Shown piece by piece: positions 56,116-64,000 of a stretch of 64,000 bases of DNA; positions within the stretch are counted from its first letter, which is position 1; each line of letters starts with the position of its first letter. Source of the DNA: Vallitalea okinawensis (GTDB lineage Bacteria; Bacillota; Clostridia; Lachnospirales; PQDH01); NCBI RefSeq assembly GCF_002964605.1, contig NZ_PQDH01000006.1, forward strand, positions 281,665-345,664, in the 5' to 3' direction. The translations under genes were made by a program, and so were the position numbers. Below the pieces are notes generated by a model, which did no database searches, was not told the DNA's origin, and was given only the letters and a program-made list of their open reading frames with translations.

Positions 56116-57810
56116 CTAACTATAATTTTTCATCATAGTATTCCATAACTGTTGGAAATATAGATTGTTATCTAGTAGTTCCTTAAGTCCACCCACTCCA
56201 AGAATTTCGCCATTTTTAAATACATATATTTTATCAACATTTTTTATTGTATTTAAACGATGAGCAATTGTAATTATCGTTTTTTTCTTTAAGAATTCCA
56301 TCATATTCTTCATTACTCGCTCTTCAGTAATATTATCTAATGCTGAGGTGGCTTCATCCAGTATAACAATATGGGCATCATCAAAGAACACTCTAGCTAA
56401 TGCTAGTCTTTGACGTTCTCCCCCTGAAAGCTTAACACCTCTTTCACCAACTTCAGTATCAAGTCCTTTTGGTAGAGCAGAATAAAATGAATTTAATTCA
56501 ACATATTCTAATACTTCCATAATTTTATTATCAGCAATATTTTTATCAAAGACAATGTTCTCCCGTAAACTACCACTAAAAATAGGGGCTTCTTGAGATG
56601 TATAAGAAATACTGTTATAGAAGTGATTTAAGTTAAGTTCTGATAAATCATTCCTATCAATAAAAATGCTACCTGATTCTGGCTTTATCAACCCCATAAT
56701 TTGTTTTACCACTGTAGATTTTCCTGAACCACTTTCTCCTACGAAAGCGACAAAATTCCCCGGTGGAATATCAAAGGACAAACCCTTAAAGATAGCCTTT
56801 TTCTCATAGGAAAAGTATACATTCTTAAAATGGATTCCTCCCTCTAAGAAATCAACTTTTTTTCCAGAATCCAATCTTGCATCATCTGGCATATCCAATA
56901 GGTCAGTATACCTTGTATATGCACTCCAATCCAATTTATATTGTACAAACAATACATTAAATATTGCAATTGGCGAGTAAGCCTTATCAATCAATGTAAG
57001 TAATGCAACTACTGAGCCTACTGATAATGCATTGTTTCTCCAACTTACCCATATGACAATTATTTTGATGACGATGATGAAGAATGCAAAAATAGCGAAA
57101 AACGCTTCATGAATTAACTTCATCTTTGTTTTTGAATGAGTAATATCTTTAGATATCTGAGTTGTTTCACTTATCTCATAGTCATACCTTTTGTTAGTTC
57201 TAAAAACACTTAATTCCATTAACCCTCGAACTAAATATTTATTAAAGATTTCCTCATTATTCAAGATATGTGCTTTTATTTCATACAAATATTTGAGCAA
57301 GATATTGGTTATTACGAAGATAAGGACATAACCTACCATAACGTAAACCACTATATGCTTATCTATTTTGGCTATAAATATTAGACTGAAAATAATGCTT
57401 GGTAACAATTCACTTATTAAACGAAAGTAAAAATTAAACAATATATTTCTACCTGCATTAGCTCCATTTTCTATCTTTTGAACCAAATCACCTGTTCCTA
57501 ATGATTGATAATATTGATAGTCTATGGTACTCATTTTTTTCAATGCTTTTATCTTAAAGTCATAATATATACTTTCAGATAATCTACAACTTGGATATTC
57601 ATCAAAGTAATCAAGCCCACATATCAGTATTAAAACAAAGCCATAAATCCATATTGTTTCATTAAAAAGAGTTTTGTCTCCAAAAGTATCTATGACTTTT
57701 TGAAATAACGTAGCACTATAGGCATTTAATAAAGCTAATGTTATACCTATTAATATATAGAAAGTAATTAGTAATTTATTTGTTTTTAAACTATCTGCAC
57801 AATGTTTCAT
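56116..57810 (-). CDS. ABC exporter, fused membrane and ATPase domains
   Basis: 564 residues: six membrane helices (about 15-285) and an ATPase domain with Walker A GESGSGKSTV, signature KLSGGERQRLALAR, Walker B IVILDEATSALD and H-loop IAHRL. All catalytic residues are present, so a homodimer is possible. There is no N-terminal C39 peptidase domain, so it would not cleave a Gly-Gly leader itself. A 26-codon peptide ORF lies 65 bases upstream in the same transcript. AAGGAGTACAGTT precedes the ATG. The substrate may be that peptide or an unrelated compound. Confidence 0.92.
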   Translation of the reverse strand: MKHCADSLKTNKLLITFYILIGITLALLNAYSATLFQKVIDTFGDKTLFNETIWIYGFVLILICGLDYFDEYPSCRLSESIYYDFKIKALKKMSTIDYQYYQSLGTGDLVQKIENGANAGRNILFNFYFRLISELLPSIIFSLIFIAKIDKHIVVYVMVGYVLIFVITNILLKYLYEIKAHILNNEEIFNKYLVRGLMELSVFRTNKRYDYEISETTQISKDITHSKTKMKLIHEAFFAIFAFFIIVIKIIVIWVSWRNNALSVGSVVALLTLIDKAYSPIAIFNVLFVQYKLDWSAYTRYTDLLDMPDDARLDSGKKVDFLEGGIHFKNVYFSYEKKAIFKGLSFDIPPGNFVAFVGESGSGKSTVVKQIMGLIKPESGSIFIDRNDLSELNLNHFYNSISYTSQEAPIFSGSLRENIVFDKNIADNKIMEVLEYVELNSFYSALPKGLDTEVGERGVKLSGGERQRLALARVFFDDAHIVILDEATSALDNITEERVMKNMMEFLKKKTIITIAHRLNTIKNVDKIYVFKNGEILGVGGLKELLDNNLYFQQLWNTMMKNYS

Positions 57811-57875
57811 AACTGTACTCCTTAAAATTTTTAATTATAATGATTTACAATCAAAAATCAGCACAGTTGTAACTG

Positions 57876-57956
57876 CTAGCAATTAAGTTTAACCTCAGTA
57901 CAATCTGCTAACAGATTATTCAACTGTACTGAGGAGTTAATTCGTTTTATTCTCAT
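57876..57956 (-). CDS. 26-residue peptide ORF upstream of the ABC exporter
   Basis: A 27-codon ORF starting MRIKRINSSVQLNNLL and ending EVKLNC, with GGGAGAGGTCTCACA before the ATG. It has a basic N-terminus, a hydrophobic middle and two Cys (positions 19 and 26, the latter C-terminal). It is preceded by an extended -10 promoter and followed at 65 bases by the ABC exporter. It could be an exported signal or ring-forming peptide, or a regulatory leader, because the ORF DNA also forms a nested hairpin. I recognise no family. Confidence 0.6.
   Translation of the reverse strand: MRIKRINSSVQLNNLLADCTEVKLNC
57893..57934. repeat. Nested inverted repeat inside the 26-codon ORF
   Basis: CCTCAGTAC (57893-57901) pairs with GTACTGAGG (57926-57934); directly inside, AATCTG (57902-57907) pairs with CAGATT (57912-57917) with a CTAA loop. 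The combined 15-pair hairpin has a one-sided bulge of 8 bases and lies within coding sequence. There is no T-run, so it is not a terminator. Confidence 0.7.
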
Positions 57957-58011
57957 TGTGAGACCTCTCCCTTACTTAAATACTAATAAAAATATCATTT
58001 TGCTCAGGTAA

Positions 58012-58020
58012 ATTATACCA
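58012..58020 (-). promoter_or_regulatory. Extended -10 promoter of the peptide-exporter operon
   Basis: Minus strand TGG-TATAAT, an extended -10 (TG-N-TATAAT), 41 bases after the GH35 stop and 56 bases before the peptide ORF. No good -35 is seen. Confidence 0.5.
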
Positions 58021-58060
58021 TACAATGACCTGAAATGATATATGTACACATCATTGGCCA

Positions 58061-59809
58061 CTATTTCTTATATAATGGATAATCACATAAAGAAGCTGTG
58101 GTATTACCTTGATCCATCACTTCAAATATCATAATCTGATTATCCCCTTCATTTAAGAGTGGAGCTGGGATATAAAGTGTTTCTTGCGGTCCGCGATGGT
58201 CATATCGTCCTAAATTAAAACCATTAATGAAGACAATACCTCTATGCCATCCATGCATATTAATAAAGGTATCTGCCTTTTCATCTACATTAAAATTTGC
58301 CTCGCAAATAACAGGCATATTTACGCTGTCATCATAATAATTACTCCATTCTAACTCTTTCAATTTCTCAAAATCAACTTTATAAATTTCCCAGTGGAAG
58401 TGGTACTGATAATCTATACGTACACCTTTAGTTATTCCTTTATGCTCACCTAGACCATAACCATAGTTAACACGACCTCTATTTTCTACTAAAATATCTA
58501 ATCGAGTTTCTTCACCCTTTAATTCGACTTCTAATCCATTTTCACCTGTAGTTCTATCTAAACATCCTGCATATTGACCATTAACATATAGCCATGCATG
58601 GTCTCTACAACCATCAACACGAATTGTTCTTTTACATTCGCCTTTTAGTATAGTTCGATACAATACAAATCCAAAGTAATGCTCTAATTCTTCAAAAGTG
58701 ACTGGATAAGGTGATAAAGTAGCATCTGATAAACGCTGTATTTCTTCCAATAAGTTAGTTTTCTTATTAATCTCAAGAGTACCATAATTTTTTTTAGGTA
58801 CATTAAATACTTCTATATCGGCAGTTATGTTAAAAAACTCTTTAAAAGTTTTCTGAACTACTTTGTACTTTTCAGTCATATCTCCACATTCCGTTAAGAG
58901 TGCATCATAATCGTAGGAAGTTGATTGAGGTTTATAACCATTTTCAGTATCTTCGTTAGCTCCATTCAAAAATCCAAAATTAGTACCTCCATGAAACATG
59001 TAAAAATTAACACTAGCTCCTTGATTCAACATGTCTCTTAAAGTCTTTTCTACATCCTTTGGATCTCTTCTTACTTTTTCATTTCCCCAAGCATCAAACC
59101 ACCCTGCCCAAAATTCCATACACATGAGAGGTCCCTTTTCATATTCTCTTAGTTTTTCAAATCCCTCTATAGCCTTTGACCCAAAGTTAACTGTCTTAAG
59201 CACTTTACCTAAGGTTCCACCTTGAAGCATTAAATCTGTAGGCCCGTCAGAAGTAAATAAAAGTACATCTATTCCCCTTCGGATTAAACCCTCATGCAAA
59301 TGATGCAAATACCTTTTATCATTGCCATAACTCCCATACTCATTCTCTACTTGCATAGCTATTATAGGTCCTCCATTTGTACTTAAATAGGGTCTACACT
59401 TATCCATTAGAATATCAAAATACCGGTCTACTTTTTCTAGATAAAGTGGATCATAGCATCGTAAACGAATATTATACTTCATTAGCCAAGGGGGCAGCCC
59501 CCCAAAATCCCATTCTGCACAAATATAAGGTCCTGGCCTAATAATTACCCACAAATCCAATGCTTTAGCAAGCTGAATAAATTGACAAAGATTTAATATA
59601 CCCTCAAAATTATATTGGTCTTCAACTGGTTCATGTAAATTCCAAGGCACATAAGTTTCTACTGTATTGAATCCACAAGCTTTAAGCTTCTTTAAACGAT
59701 CCTCCCAATATTCTGGTACAGTTCGAAAATAGTGTAAAGCACCAGACCGTATGCTAATAGGTACATCACCCATATAGAATTGGTCTCCCTTAATCGTTAG
59801 TACATTCAT
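58061..59809 (-). CDS. Beta-galactosidase, glycoside hydrolase family 35
   Basis: 582 residues from the ATG at 59809 (GGGGGCGTAGTG upstream; a GTG at 59812 is possible). The catalytic acid Glu is in MQVENEYGSYGND and the nucleophile Glu in PLMCMEFWAGWFD. The N-terminal YFRTVPEYWEDRLKKLKACG and the C-terminal jelly-roll (GWHRGIVFINGFNLGRYDHR) are typical. No signal peptide is seen, so it is cytoplasmic and acts on imported galactosides. It is divergent from an AraC regulator. Confidence 0.96.
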   Translation of the reverse strand: MNVLTIKGDQFYMGDVPISIRSGALHYFRTVPEYWEDRLKKLKACGFNTVETYVPWNLHEPVEDQYNFEGILNLCQFIQLAKALDLWVIIRPGPYICAEWDFGGLPPWLMKYNIRLRCYDPLYLEKVDRYFDILMDKCRPYLSTNGGPIIAMQVENEYGSYGNDKRYLHHLHEGLIRRGIDVLLFTSDGPTDLMLQGGTLGKVLKTVNFGSKAIEGFEKLREYEKGPLMCMEFWAGWFDAWGNEKVRRDPKDVEKTLRDMLNQGASVNFYMFHGGTNFGFLNGANEDTENGYKPQSTSYDYDALLTECGDMTEKYKVVQKTFKEFFNITADIEVFNVPKKNYGTLEINKKTNLLEEIQRLSDATLSPYPVTFEELEHYFGFVLYRTILKGECKRTIRVDGCRDHAWLYVNGQYAGCLDRTTGENGLEVELKGEETRLDILVENRGRVNYGYGLGEHKGITKGVRIDYQYHFHWEIYKVDFEKLKELEWSNYYDDSVNMPVICEANFNVDEKADTFINMHGWHRGIVFINGFNLGRYDHRGPQETLYIPAPLLNEGDNQIMIFEVMDQGNTTASLCDYPLYKK

Positions 59810-59951
59810 CACTACGCCCCCTAATGTTATTAATATTTTATTTTAATATATTTTACTTTGTGCTATTCTAATTATGTACTGTATTTTGGCAGATAAAAAT
59901 GGAGAATATCCAAAAATAGATGAACAATAATAGTCTTAGGAGGTAGGGATT

Positions 59952-60845
59952 ATGACATGGATTAACCTACATACTTTAGAACTCAACCCTTTTGTACGCG
60001 GTGTTGGTCAACAGGGTGATCAACAATGGCCTAATCAGGACCGACGTCTTTATGATTATGAACTGATTTATTGCAGAGAAGGTTCAGGATGGATGATTAT
60101 TGGTGGCCAGAAGCATCATCTGATGAATAACTCCATTCTTTTTATCCCACCTAATATACCTACTCGCTTATTTATTGATTTAGATAAGCACTATGATCTA
60201 TATTGGGTTCATTTTGATTTTATTCGTTATCATACACACGAAAAGGATGAACTCTTGACTTATATAACAGAAAAAAGTGACTCTCTCTATCAGACTCACT
60301 TAGCTGATTCCCACTTAATTCGACCTCAAATTATTATAAATAATAATTTAGTTATTCCTTACTTCATACAGCTTAAAGGAGATGAATTGAACAAGTGTGT
60401 TTTAGATCTTTATAATGCTTTTCATCAGAAAGAAGATTACTGGCAACTATCATGCAAGATCCATATGGAGCAAATTATTTTAACGCTTTTAAAGTATTGT
60501 GAGCCTATGAATAACGCCTCCAATCTTTGTCATCTTGTTGATCATTATGTGAAGTGCAATTATCATAAAAAAATCACTCTAGAAGATATAAGTACTTATA
60601 CTGGTATTCATAAAGAATCGCTAATGAAACAATTTAAAGCTGAAACCGGACAAACCATTATGGACTATGTTATTGACTATCGCTTATCTAAGGCTAAAGA
60701 ACTCCTTACCTATACTTCTCTTTCCATTAAAGAAATTGCTCACCAAGTTGGTGTCAATGATTCTTATTACTTCAGTAGACTCTTCAAAATGAGGTATCAT
60801 CTTACACCTACTACTTATAGAAAAAAGAGCAGTAAGCCCTATTAG
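59952..60845 (+). CDS. AraC family regulator divergent from the GH35 gene
   Basis: 297 residues: an N-terminal cupin of the arabinose-binding type (DYELIYCREGSGWMIIGGQK), then a double helix-turn-helix (ITLEDISTYTGIHKESLMKQ; LSIKEIAHQVGVNDSYYFSR). AGGAGGTAGGGATT precedes the ATG. It is divergent from the beta-galactosidase gene across a 142-base gap and is therefore a likely galactoside-responsive activator. Its stop codon overlaps a terminator that serves the convergent DUF951 gene. Confidence 0.93.
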   Translation: MTWINLHTLELNPFVRGVGQQGDQQWPNQDRRLYDYELIYCREGSGWMIIGGQKHHLMNNSILFIPPNIPTRLFIDLDKHYDLYWVHFDFIRYHTHEKDELLTYITEKSDSLYQTHLADSHLIRPQIIINNNLVIPYFIQLKGDELNKCVLDLYNAFHQKEDYWQLSCKIHMEQIILTLLKYCEPMNNASNLCHLVDHYVKCNYHKKITLEDISTYTGIHKESLMKQFKAETGQTIMDYVIDYRLSKAKELLTYTSLSIKEIAHQVGVNDSYYFSRLFKMRYHLTPTTYRKKSSKPY

Positions 60846-60864
60846 GAATCTCTTACTGCTCTTC
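60822..60864 (-). terminator. Terminator of the C26-DUF951 operon
   Basis: AAGAGCAGTAAG/CTTACTGCTCTT (12 pairs), followed on the minus strand by TTTTTTC. It overlaps the ends of both convergent genes, so the plus-strand gene may use it too. Confidence 0.8.
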
Positions 60865-61041
60865 TTGATTTATGATTGCTTTAATGTTTTTCTCAAACTT
60901 TTTTCTAGGTACCATTACTTCATGACCACATCCAAGACATTTAATACGAAAGTCAATACCTGTACGTAACACTTGCCACTCATGGCTACCACAAGGATGA
61001 GGTTTCTTCATTTTAACTTGATCACCTATTTTAAGATCCAT
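60853..61041 (-). CDS. DUF951 zinc-ribbon-like protein
   Basis: 62 residues from the ATG at 61041 (AGGAGGAATAGAG upstream). The open frame extends upstream only through the overlapping C26 gene and is not used. It matches DUF951: DLKIGDQVKMKKPHPCGSHE followed by IKCLGCGHEVMVPRKKFEK. Cys in PHPCG and the C-x2-C pair in KCLGCGH suggest a metal-binding ribbon. In Firmicutes the family is small and uncharacterised. It overlaps the C26 gene by 11 bases, so translation is coupled. Confidence 0.9.
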   Translation of the reverse strand: MDLKIGDQVKMKKPHPCGSHEWQVLRTGIDFRIKCLGCGHEVMVPRKKFEKNIKAIINQEEQ

Positions 61042-61759
61042 CTCTATTCCTCCTATAGTTTTTTGCGCATTTAAAAAATGCTTTGAATAATTGTTGTTGT
61101 TCACTGCTCTTAAGAAACATTCTCTCTGGATGCCATTGTACTCCAATATAGAAGGGATGCTCTGGATGTTCAATCGCTTCAATAAGGTTATCTTTACTTC
61201 TGGCACATACCTTTAATAGTTCACCACATGCTTTCATCCCTTGATGGTGGAATGAGTTTACTCTTACTGAAGTCTTTTGAATGATACCGTATAGATTGGT
61301 ATCCTGCTCAAGCTGAATTTCATGCCACCCATACCATGAGGGGGCTTTTTGCTGATGTTGAATAGTATGGGTCGTCCTTTGGCTATATATATCCTGATAT
61401 AATTGTCCGCCACATGCTATTCCCATCACCTGCATTCCCTTACAGATGCCTAATAGTGGTATCTCTTCCTCCAAGCAATAGCGAGCTATACTCAACTCTC
61501 TAATATCTCTTTCTGGATTCACTTTACCTAGACTTCTTAAAGGCTCTTCGTCAATAAATGCAGGATCGATATCATCACCGCCAGTTAGAAGCACACCATC
61601 AACTATTTGGAGAACATCTTTTAGTTTTACCTGATCTGCATAAGGTAAAATAATTGGAATTGCTCCTATATTTACTATAGCATTATAATAATCTTTGTTC
61701 AATTCTATTTTATTGTTTATATCATTTGTATCTGGGAAGATGCCAATATAAGTACTCAT
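61031..61759 (-). CDS. Gamma-glutamyl-gamma-aminobutyrate hydrolase family (class I amidotransferase, C26)
   Basis: 242 residues. The catalytic Cys is in PLLGICKGMQVMGI, and the His and Glu are in IGVQWHPERMF; VLLTGGDDIDP forms the oxyanion-hole region. This is the PuuD-like peptidase C26 family, which removes gamma-glutamyl groups or releases ammonia from glutamine analogues. It starts with AAAAGGGGTTAAAT before the ATG and overlaps DUF951. The true substrate is unknown; no polyamine genes are near. Confidence 0.93.
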   Translation of the reverse strand: MSTYIGIFPDTNDINNKIELNKDYYNAIVNIGAIPIILPYADQVKLKDVLQIVDGVLLTGGDDIDPAFIDEEPLRSLGKVNPERDIRELSIARYCLEEEIPLLGICKGMQVMGIACGGQLYQDIYSQRTTHTIQHQQKAPSWYGWHEIQLEQDTNLYGIIQKTSVRVNSFHHQGMKACGELLKVCARSKDNLIEAIEHPEHPFYIGVQWHPERMFLKSSEQQQLFKAFFKCAKNYRRNRDGS

Positions 61760-61889
61760 ATTTAACCCCTTTTCATTTTTGCCATTTCCATTTACAATAA
61801 TATATGAGATATGAGAATATTAATGAACGAAAGATCTATATAAATATACCCATATGATGAGATTCAATTGAAAGGACTGAGGATAGTCA

Positions 61890-63071
61890 ATGACCTTCAC
61901 AAAAATGATGCAATCATTATCGCTTGATAGCAAAATGGTTTTAAATATTATCCATAAAGATGGTCCCATTACAAAAAATGAAATTGTTGAACGCCTGGGA
62001 TTAAAATTAACAACCTTAAATCGATTTATGGAGCCTCTAAAAAAGCATCATATTATTGTTGAATGCGGTTTGGATGAATCCAGTGGTGGAAGGAAACCTA
62101 TACTGTTTGATATCAACGTACTAAAATACTATGTTATTGGAATTGATATATCACGTACTTATACAACCGTCGTTATTTGTGATATCAAGCTGAATCTTCT
62201 ATGTGAATCAACATTTTCAATGACAGCTGAGCATATTCCTGAGAAAACTTTTTTTGATATTCATAGTGCGATTCAAGTCATGCTGAAGGAGCAAAAAATC
62301 CGCAGAAGTCAACTTGTTGGTGTGAGCATAGGTACCATTGGACCACTTAATCGTCAGAAAGGTATTATCTTAAACCCAAGAAATTTTGCATCAAAAGGAT
62401 GGAGTGAGACTCATATCATTGATATCTTTAAAAAACAATATGGAGACCTTCCCATCTTATTAGATAATGGTACCAATGGTGCTATCAAAGGTGAGCACCT
62501 ATTTGGTATTGGAAGGGGTTATGATAATTTAGCCTATTTCAACTGCGGGGTTGGTATTCGAACAGGTGCTATATCATCTAGCCATATTGTGAGAAGTATT
62601 AATGATGCCAATGATAATTTCGGACATATGATTATCAATTTTGATGGTGAACAGTGTTACTGTGGTAAATATGGTTGCCTTGAATGTTATTCTTCTATTC
62701 AAGCTATCGTAGACCACTATAGAAATAAAATAAAACTATGTCAAAACAACTTTATTAATAAGTCTTCGGACTCTATTACCTTTACTGACATTTTATCTGC
62801 TGGTGAAACTGGAGATCCTATTGCATCTCAGATTATTAATGAATCTGCAACCATATTTGGATTAGGGCTATGTAATTATATTACCTTAATGGATCCATCA
62901 CTTGTTATCTTAAGTGGTCCAATTATACAATATTCAAATATCTTTTATGAAAAGTGTACGAAGGTTGTTTATGATCATGGAATCAAAATTGATTTTGTCC
63001 GTGGTGGAAAGTTTGGTAATTATTCAATAGCACTAGGCATGGCTTCTCTATTAGTCGATCAATATTTCTAG
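61890..63071 (+). CDS. ROK family transcriptional regulator, kinase site degenerate
   Basis: 393 residues: an N-terminal winged helix (GPITKNEIVERLGLKLTTLN) and a ROK sugar-kinase-like domain. The zinc motif is intact (CYCGKYGCLECYSS). In the active-site segment (ILLDNGTNGAIKGEH) the catalytic Asp of the usual NDAN is replaced by Gly, so it should bind but not phosphorylate its sugar. That fits a NagC/XylR-type repressor. GAGGATAGTCA precedes the ATG. No adjacent target is evident. Confidence 0.92.
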   Translation: MTFTKMMQSLSLDSKMVLNIIHKDGPITKNEIVERLGLKLTTLNRFMEPLKKHHIIVECGLDESSGGRKPILFDINVLKYYVIGIDISRTYTTVVICDIKLNLLCESTFSMTAEHIPEKTFFDIHSAIQVMLKEQKIRRSQLVGVSIGTIGPLNRQKGIILNPRNFASKGWSETHIIDIFKKQYGDLPILLDNGTNGAIKGEHLFGIGRGYDNLAYFNCGVGIRTGAISSSHIVRSINDANDNFGHMIINFDGEQCYCGKYGCLECYSSIQAIVDHYRNKIKLCQNNFINKSSDSITFTDILSAGETGDPIASQIINESATIFGLGLCNYITLMDPSLVILSGPIIQYSNIFYEKCTKVVYDHGIKIDFVRGGKFGNYSIALGMASLLVDQYF

Positions 63072-63256
63072 ACATGATTAAGAGTGCCTCCGTCACGTTT
63101 GCGTAGCAGCTTGTTTCGGCAGGAAAGTTTCACTGACGTGAATGAAGACGCTTTTAATTCATTTTATTCAAAGAACTTTCCTAGAGAAGAATAAAAGTTG
63201 CATTGCTGCGGCTTCCTCTGGAAGTCCGTTTCGTTAGGAAAATCATAATAAAAAAA

Positions 63257-63287
63257 CAAGCTCTTTGAGTAAATCTCAAAGAGCTTG
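63257..63287 (-). terminator. Terminator of the rRNA/tRNA transcript
   Basis: CAAGCTCTTTGAG/CTCAAAGAGCTTG (13 pairs, 5-base loop), followed by TTTTTTTATTATG on the minus strand, 5 bases after tRNA-Leu. Confidence 0.9.
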
Positions 63288-63292
63288 TCTGA

Positions 63293-63379
63293 TGCCGGAG
63301 ACCGGAATCGAACCGGTACGATCGGTAAAGATCGCAGGATTTTAAGTCCTGTGCGTCTGCCAGTTCCGCCACTCCGGCA
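63293..63379 (-). tRNA. tRNA-Leu (anticodon TAA)
   Basis: 87 bases. Acceptor TGCCGGAG/CTCCGGCA, anticodon loop ACTTAAAAT with TAA, a long variable arm typical of class II tRNAs, and GGTTCGATTCC in the T arm. CCA is not encoded. Confidence 0.96.
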
Positions 63380-63385
63380 TATGAA

Positions 63386-63459
<74 letters not shown>

Positions 63460-63488
63460 TCATTTGACAAATAAATATTGAATTTAAA

Positions 63489-63559
63489 AGGCGCCAATCG
63501 GATTTGAACCGATGATGAAGGTGTTGCAGACCTCTGCCTTACCACTTGGCTATGGCGCC
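63489..63559 (-). tRNA. tRNA-Cys (anticodon GCA)
   Basis: 71 bases. Acceptor GGCGCCA/TGGCGCC, anticodon loop CTGCAAC, and the discriminator U73 typical of tRNA-Cys. Confidence 0.96.
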
Positions 63560-63613
63560 CTATATAATAATATTATACATTACTGTAAAGTTTTATTCAA
63601 GTAAATTAATTAA

Positions 63614-63730
63614 TTCGGCAGCCACTTACTCTCCCAGGCAGTCACCCACCAAGTACCATCAGCCGTCTATGTCTTAACCATCGTGTTCGGTATGGGAACG
63701 GGTGTTACCCATAGACGCATCGCCACCGAA
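63614..63730 (-). rRNA. rrf: 5S ribosomal RNA
   Basis: 117 bases starting TTCGGTGGCGAT and ending GCTGCCGAA, with the conserved CCCATACCGAACAC and GGTGGGTGACTGCCTGGGAG elements. It is separated from the 23S end by tRNA-Asn and tRNA-Glu. Confidence 0.96.
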
Positions 63731-63741
63731 AAAATTATGAA

Positions 63742-63813
63742 TGACCCGTAGGGGAATCGAACCCCTGTTACCGCCGTGAAAGGGCGGTGTCTTAACCGCT
63801 TGACCAACGGGCC
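63742..63813 (-). tRNA. tRNA-Glu (anticodon TTC)
   Basis: 72 bases. Acceptor GGCCCGT/ACGGGTC, anticodon loop CTTTCAC, T arm GGGGTTCGATTCCCC. Located between 23S and 5S. Confidence 0.96.
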
Positions 63814-63831
63814 TTATAAACTTGTAACCAA

Positions 63832-63903
63832 CTCCCCGAGCTGGACTCGAACCAGCAACCCTTCGGTTAACAGCCGAATGCTCTACCATTGAGCCATCGA
63901 GGA
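63832..63903 (-). tRNA. tRNA-Asn (anticodon GTT)
   Basis: 72 bases. Acceptor TCCTCGA/TCGGGGA with one G-U pair, anticodon loop CTGTTAA, T arm GCTGGTTCGAGTCCAGC. First tRNA after the 23S gene. Confidence 0.96.
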
Positions 63904-63984
63904 TTATATCTGAGATTGTACTCTCAAAACTACACATTGAATCGACTTTAATATTCCAATAATAACTCTTACTAAATCTTTTTA

Positions 63985-64000
63985 GGTCAAGACCTCGACC
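63985..64000 (-). rRNA. rrl: 3' end of 23S ribosomal RNA, partial
   Basis: The final 16 bases read GGTCGAGGTCTTGACC on the minus strand, matching the conserved 3' end of 23S rRNA. The AGTTTTGAGAGTACA spacer (about 63914-63934) before the tRNAs is typical of Firmicute rrn operons. The rest of 23S lies beyond the window. Confidence 0.75.

Noticed and set aside
61042..61206. N-terminal extension of the DUF951 protein
   Set aside because: The added 55 codons are just the other frame of the C26 gene; the ATG at 61041 has AGGAGG at proper distance and gives the family length.

Overview
This window is a dense, AT-rich chromosome segment of an anaerobic clostridial Firmicute. The lineage is inferred from a WalRK operon, MecA, GdpP-L9-DnaB, T-box control of ileS, a pyruvate kinase with an extra C-terminal domain, glycyl-radical pyruvate formate-lyase, a tiny 2[4Fe-4S] ferredoxin and strong AGGAGG ribosome sites with frequent GTG/TTG starts. 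The sugar genes (sulfatase, KduI/KduD, GH35, several AraC/LacI/ROK regulators) suggest a polysaccharide degrader, perhaps marine or gut, of the Lachnospirales/Vallitalea kind. That placement is a guess. I see no insertion sequence, prophage or CRISPR array.

Layout. 1-7.1 kb: walR-walK, a secreted acidic protein, yycH and yycI (cut by the window edge), and a LysM-G5-M23 cell-wall hydrolase. 7.2-11.8 kb: a heterodimeric ABC exporter whose two halves are separated by two unannotated paralogous 52-residue proteins; it is preceded by a 43-codon leader ORF with two terminators, an arrangement resembling ribosome-mediated attenuation of B. subtilis bmrCD. 11.9-18.3 kb: an aldose-epimerase-like protein, a Tyr/Arg-rich protein, an ECF sigma / anti-sigma / DUF4097 envelope module with a possible autoregulated promoter, and DegV-TetR. 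18.5-24.8 kb: T-box-controlled ileS, an EamA transporter and pncB.

24.8-33 kb: a sugar system made of an ABC importer and a pfkB / sucrose-phosphate-synthase / GalT-like / lacI operon. Two near-identical operators overlap two consensus TTGACA-17-TATAAT promoters, which makes this a convincing single LacI regulon. 33-41 kb: purA, mecA, a LacI-type regulator with kduI-kduD, and a sulfatase divergent from an AraC regulator. 41-49.4 kb: pyk, a DUF1858 protein, a GntR regulator divergent from pflB-pflA, an acetyltransferase and a ferredoxin. 49.5-54 kb: dnaB-rplI-gdpP and a MazG-like protein. 54-63 kb: a zinc-sensor-like ArsR with AraC and GDPD; an ABC exporter preceded by a 26-codon peptide ORF that contains a nested hairpin; GH35 with a divergent AraC; a C26 amidohydrolase with DUF951; and a ROK regulator lacking the catalytic Asp.

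63.2-64 kb: the end of an rRNA operon on the minus strand, read as 23S (last bases), tRNA-Asn, tRNA-Glu, 5S, tRNA-Cys, tRNA-fMet, tRNA-Leu. Two tRNAs sit between 23S and 5S. The most promising unexplained items are the paired 52-residue proteins inside the exporter operon, its leader ORF, the 26-residue peptide before the second exporter, and the sucrose-type LacI regulon.
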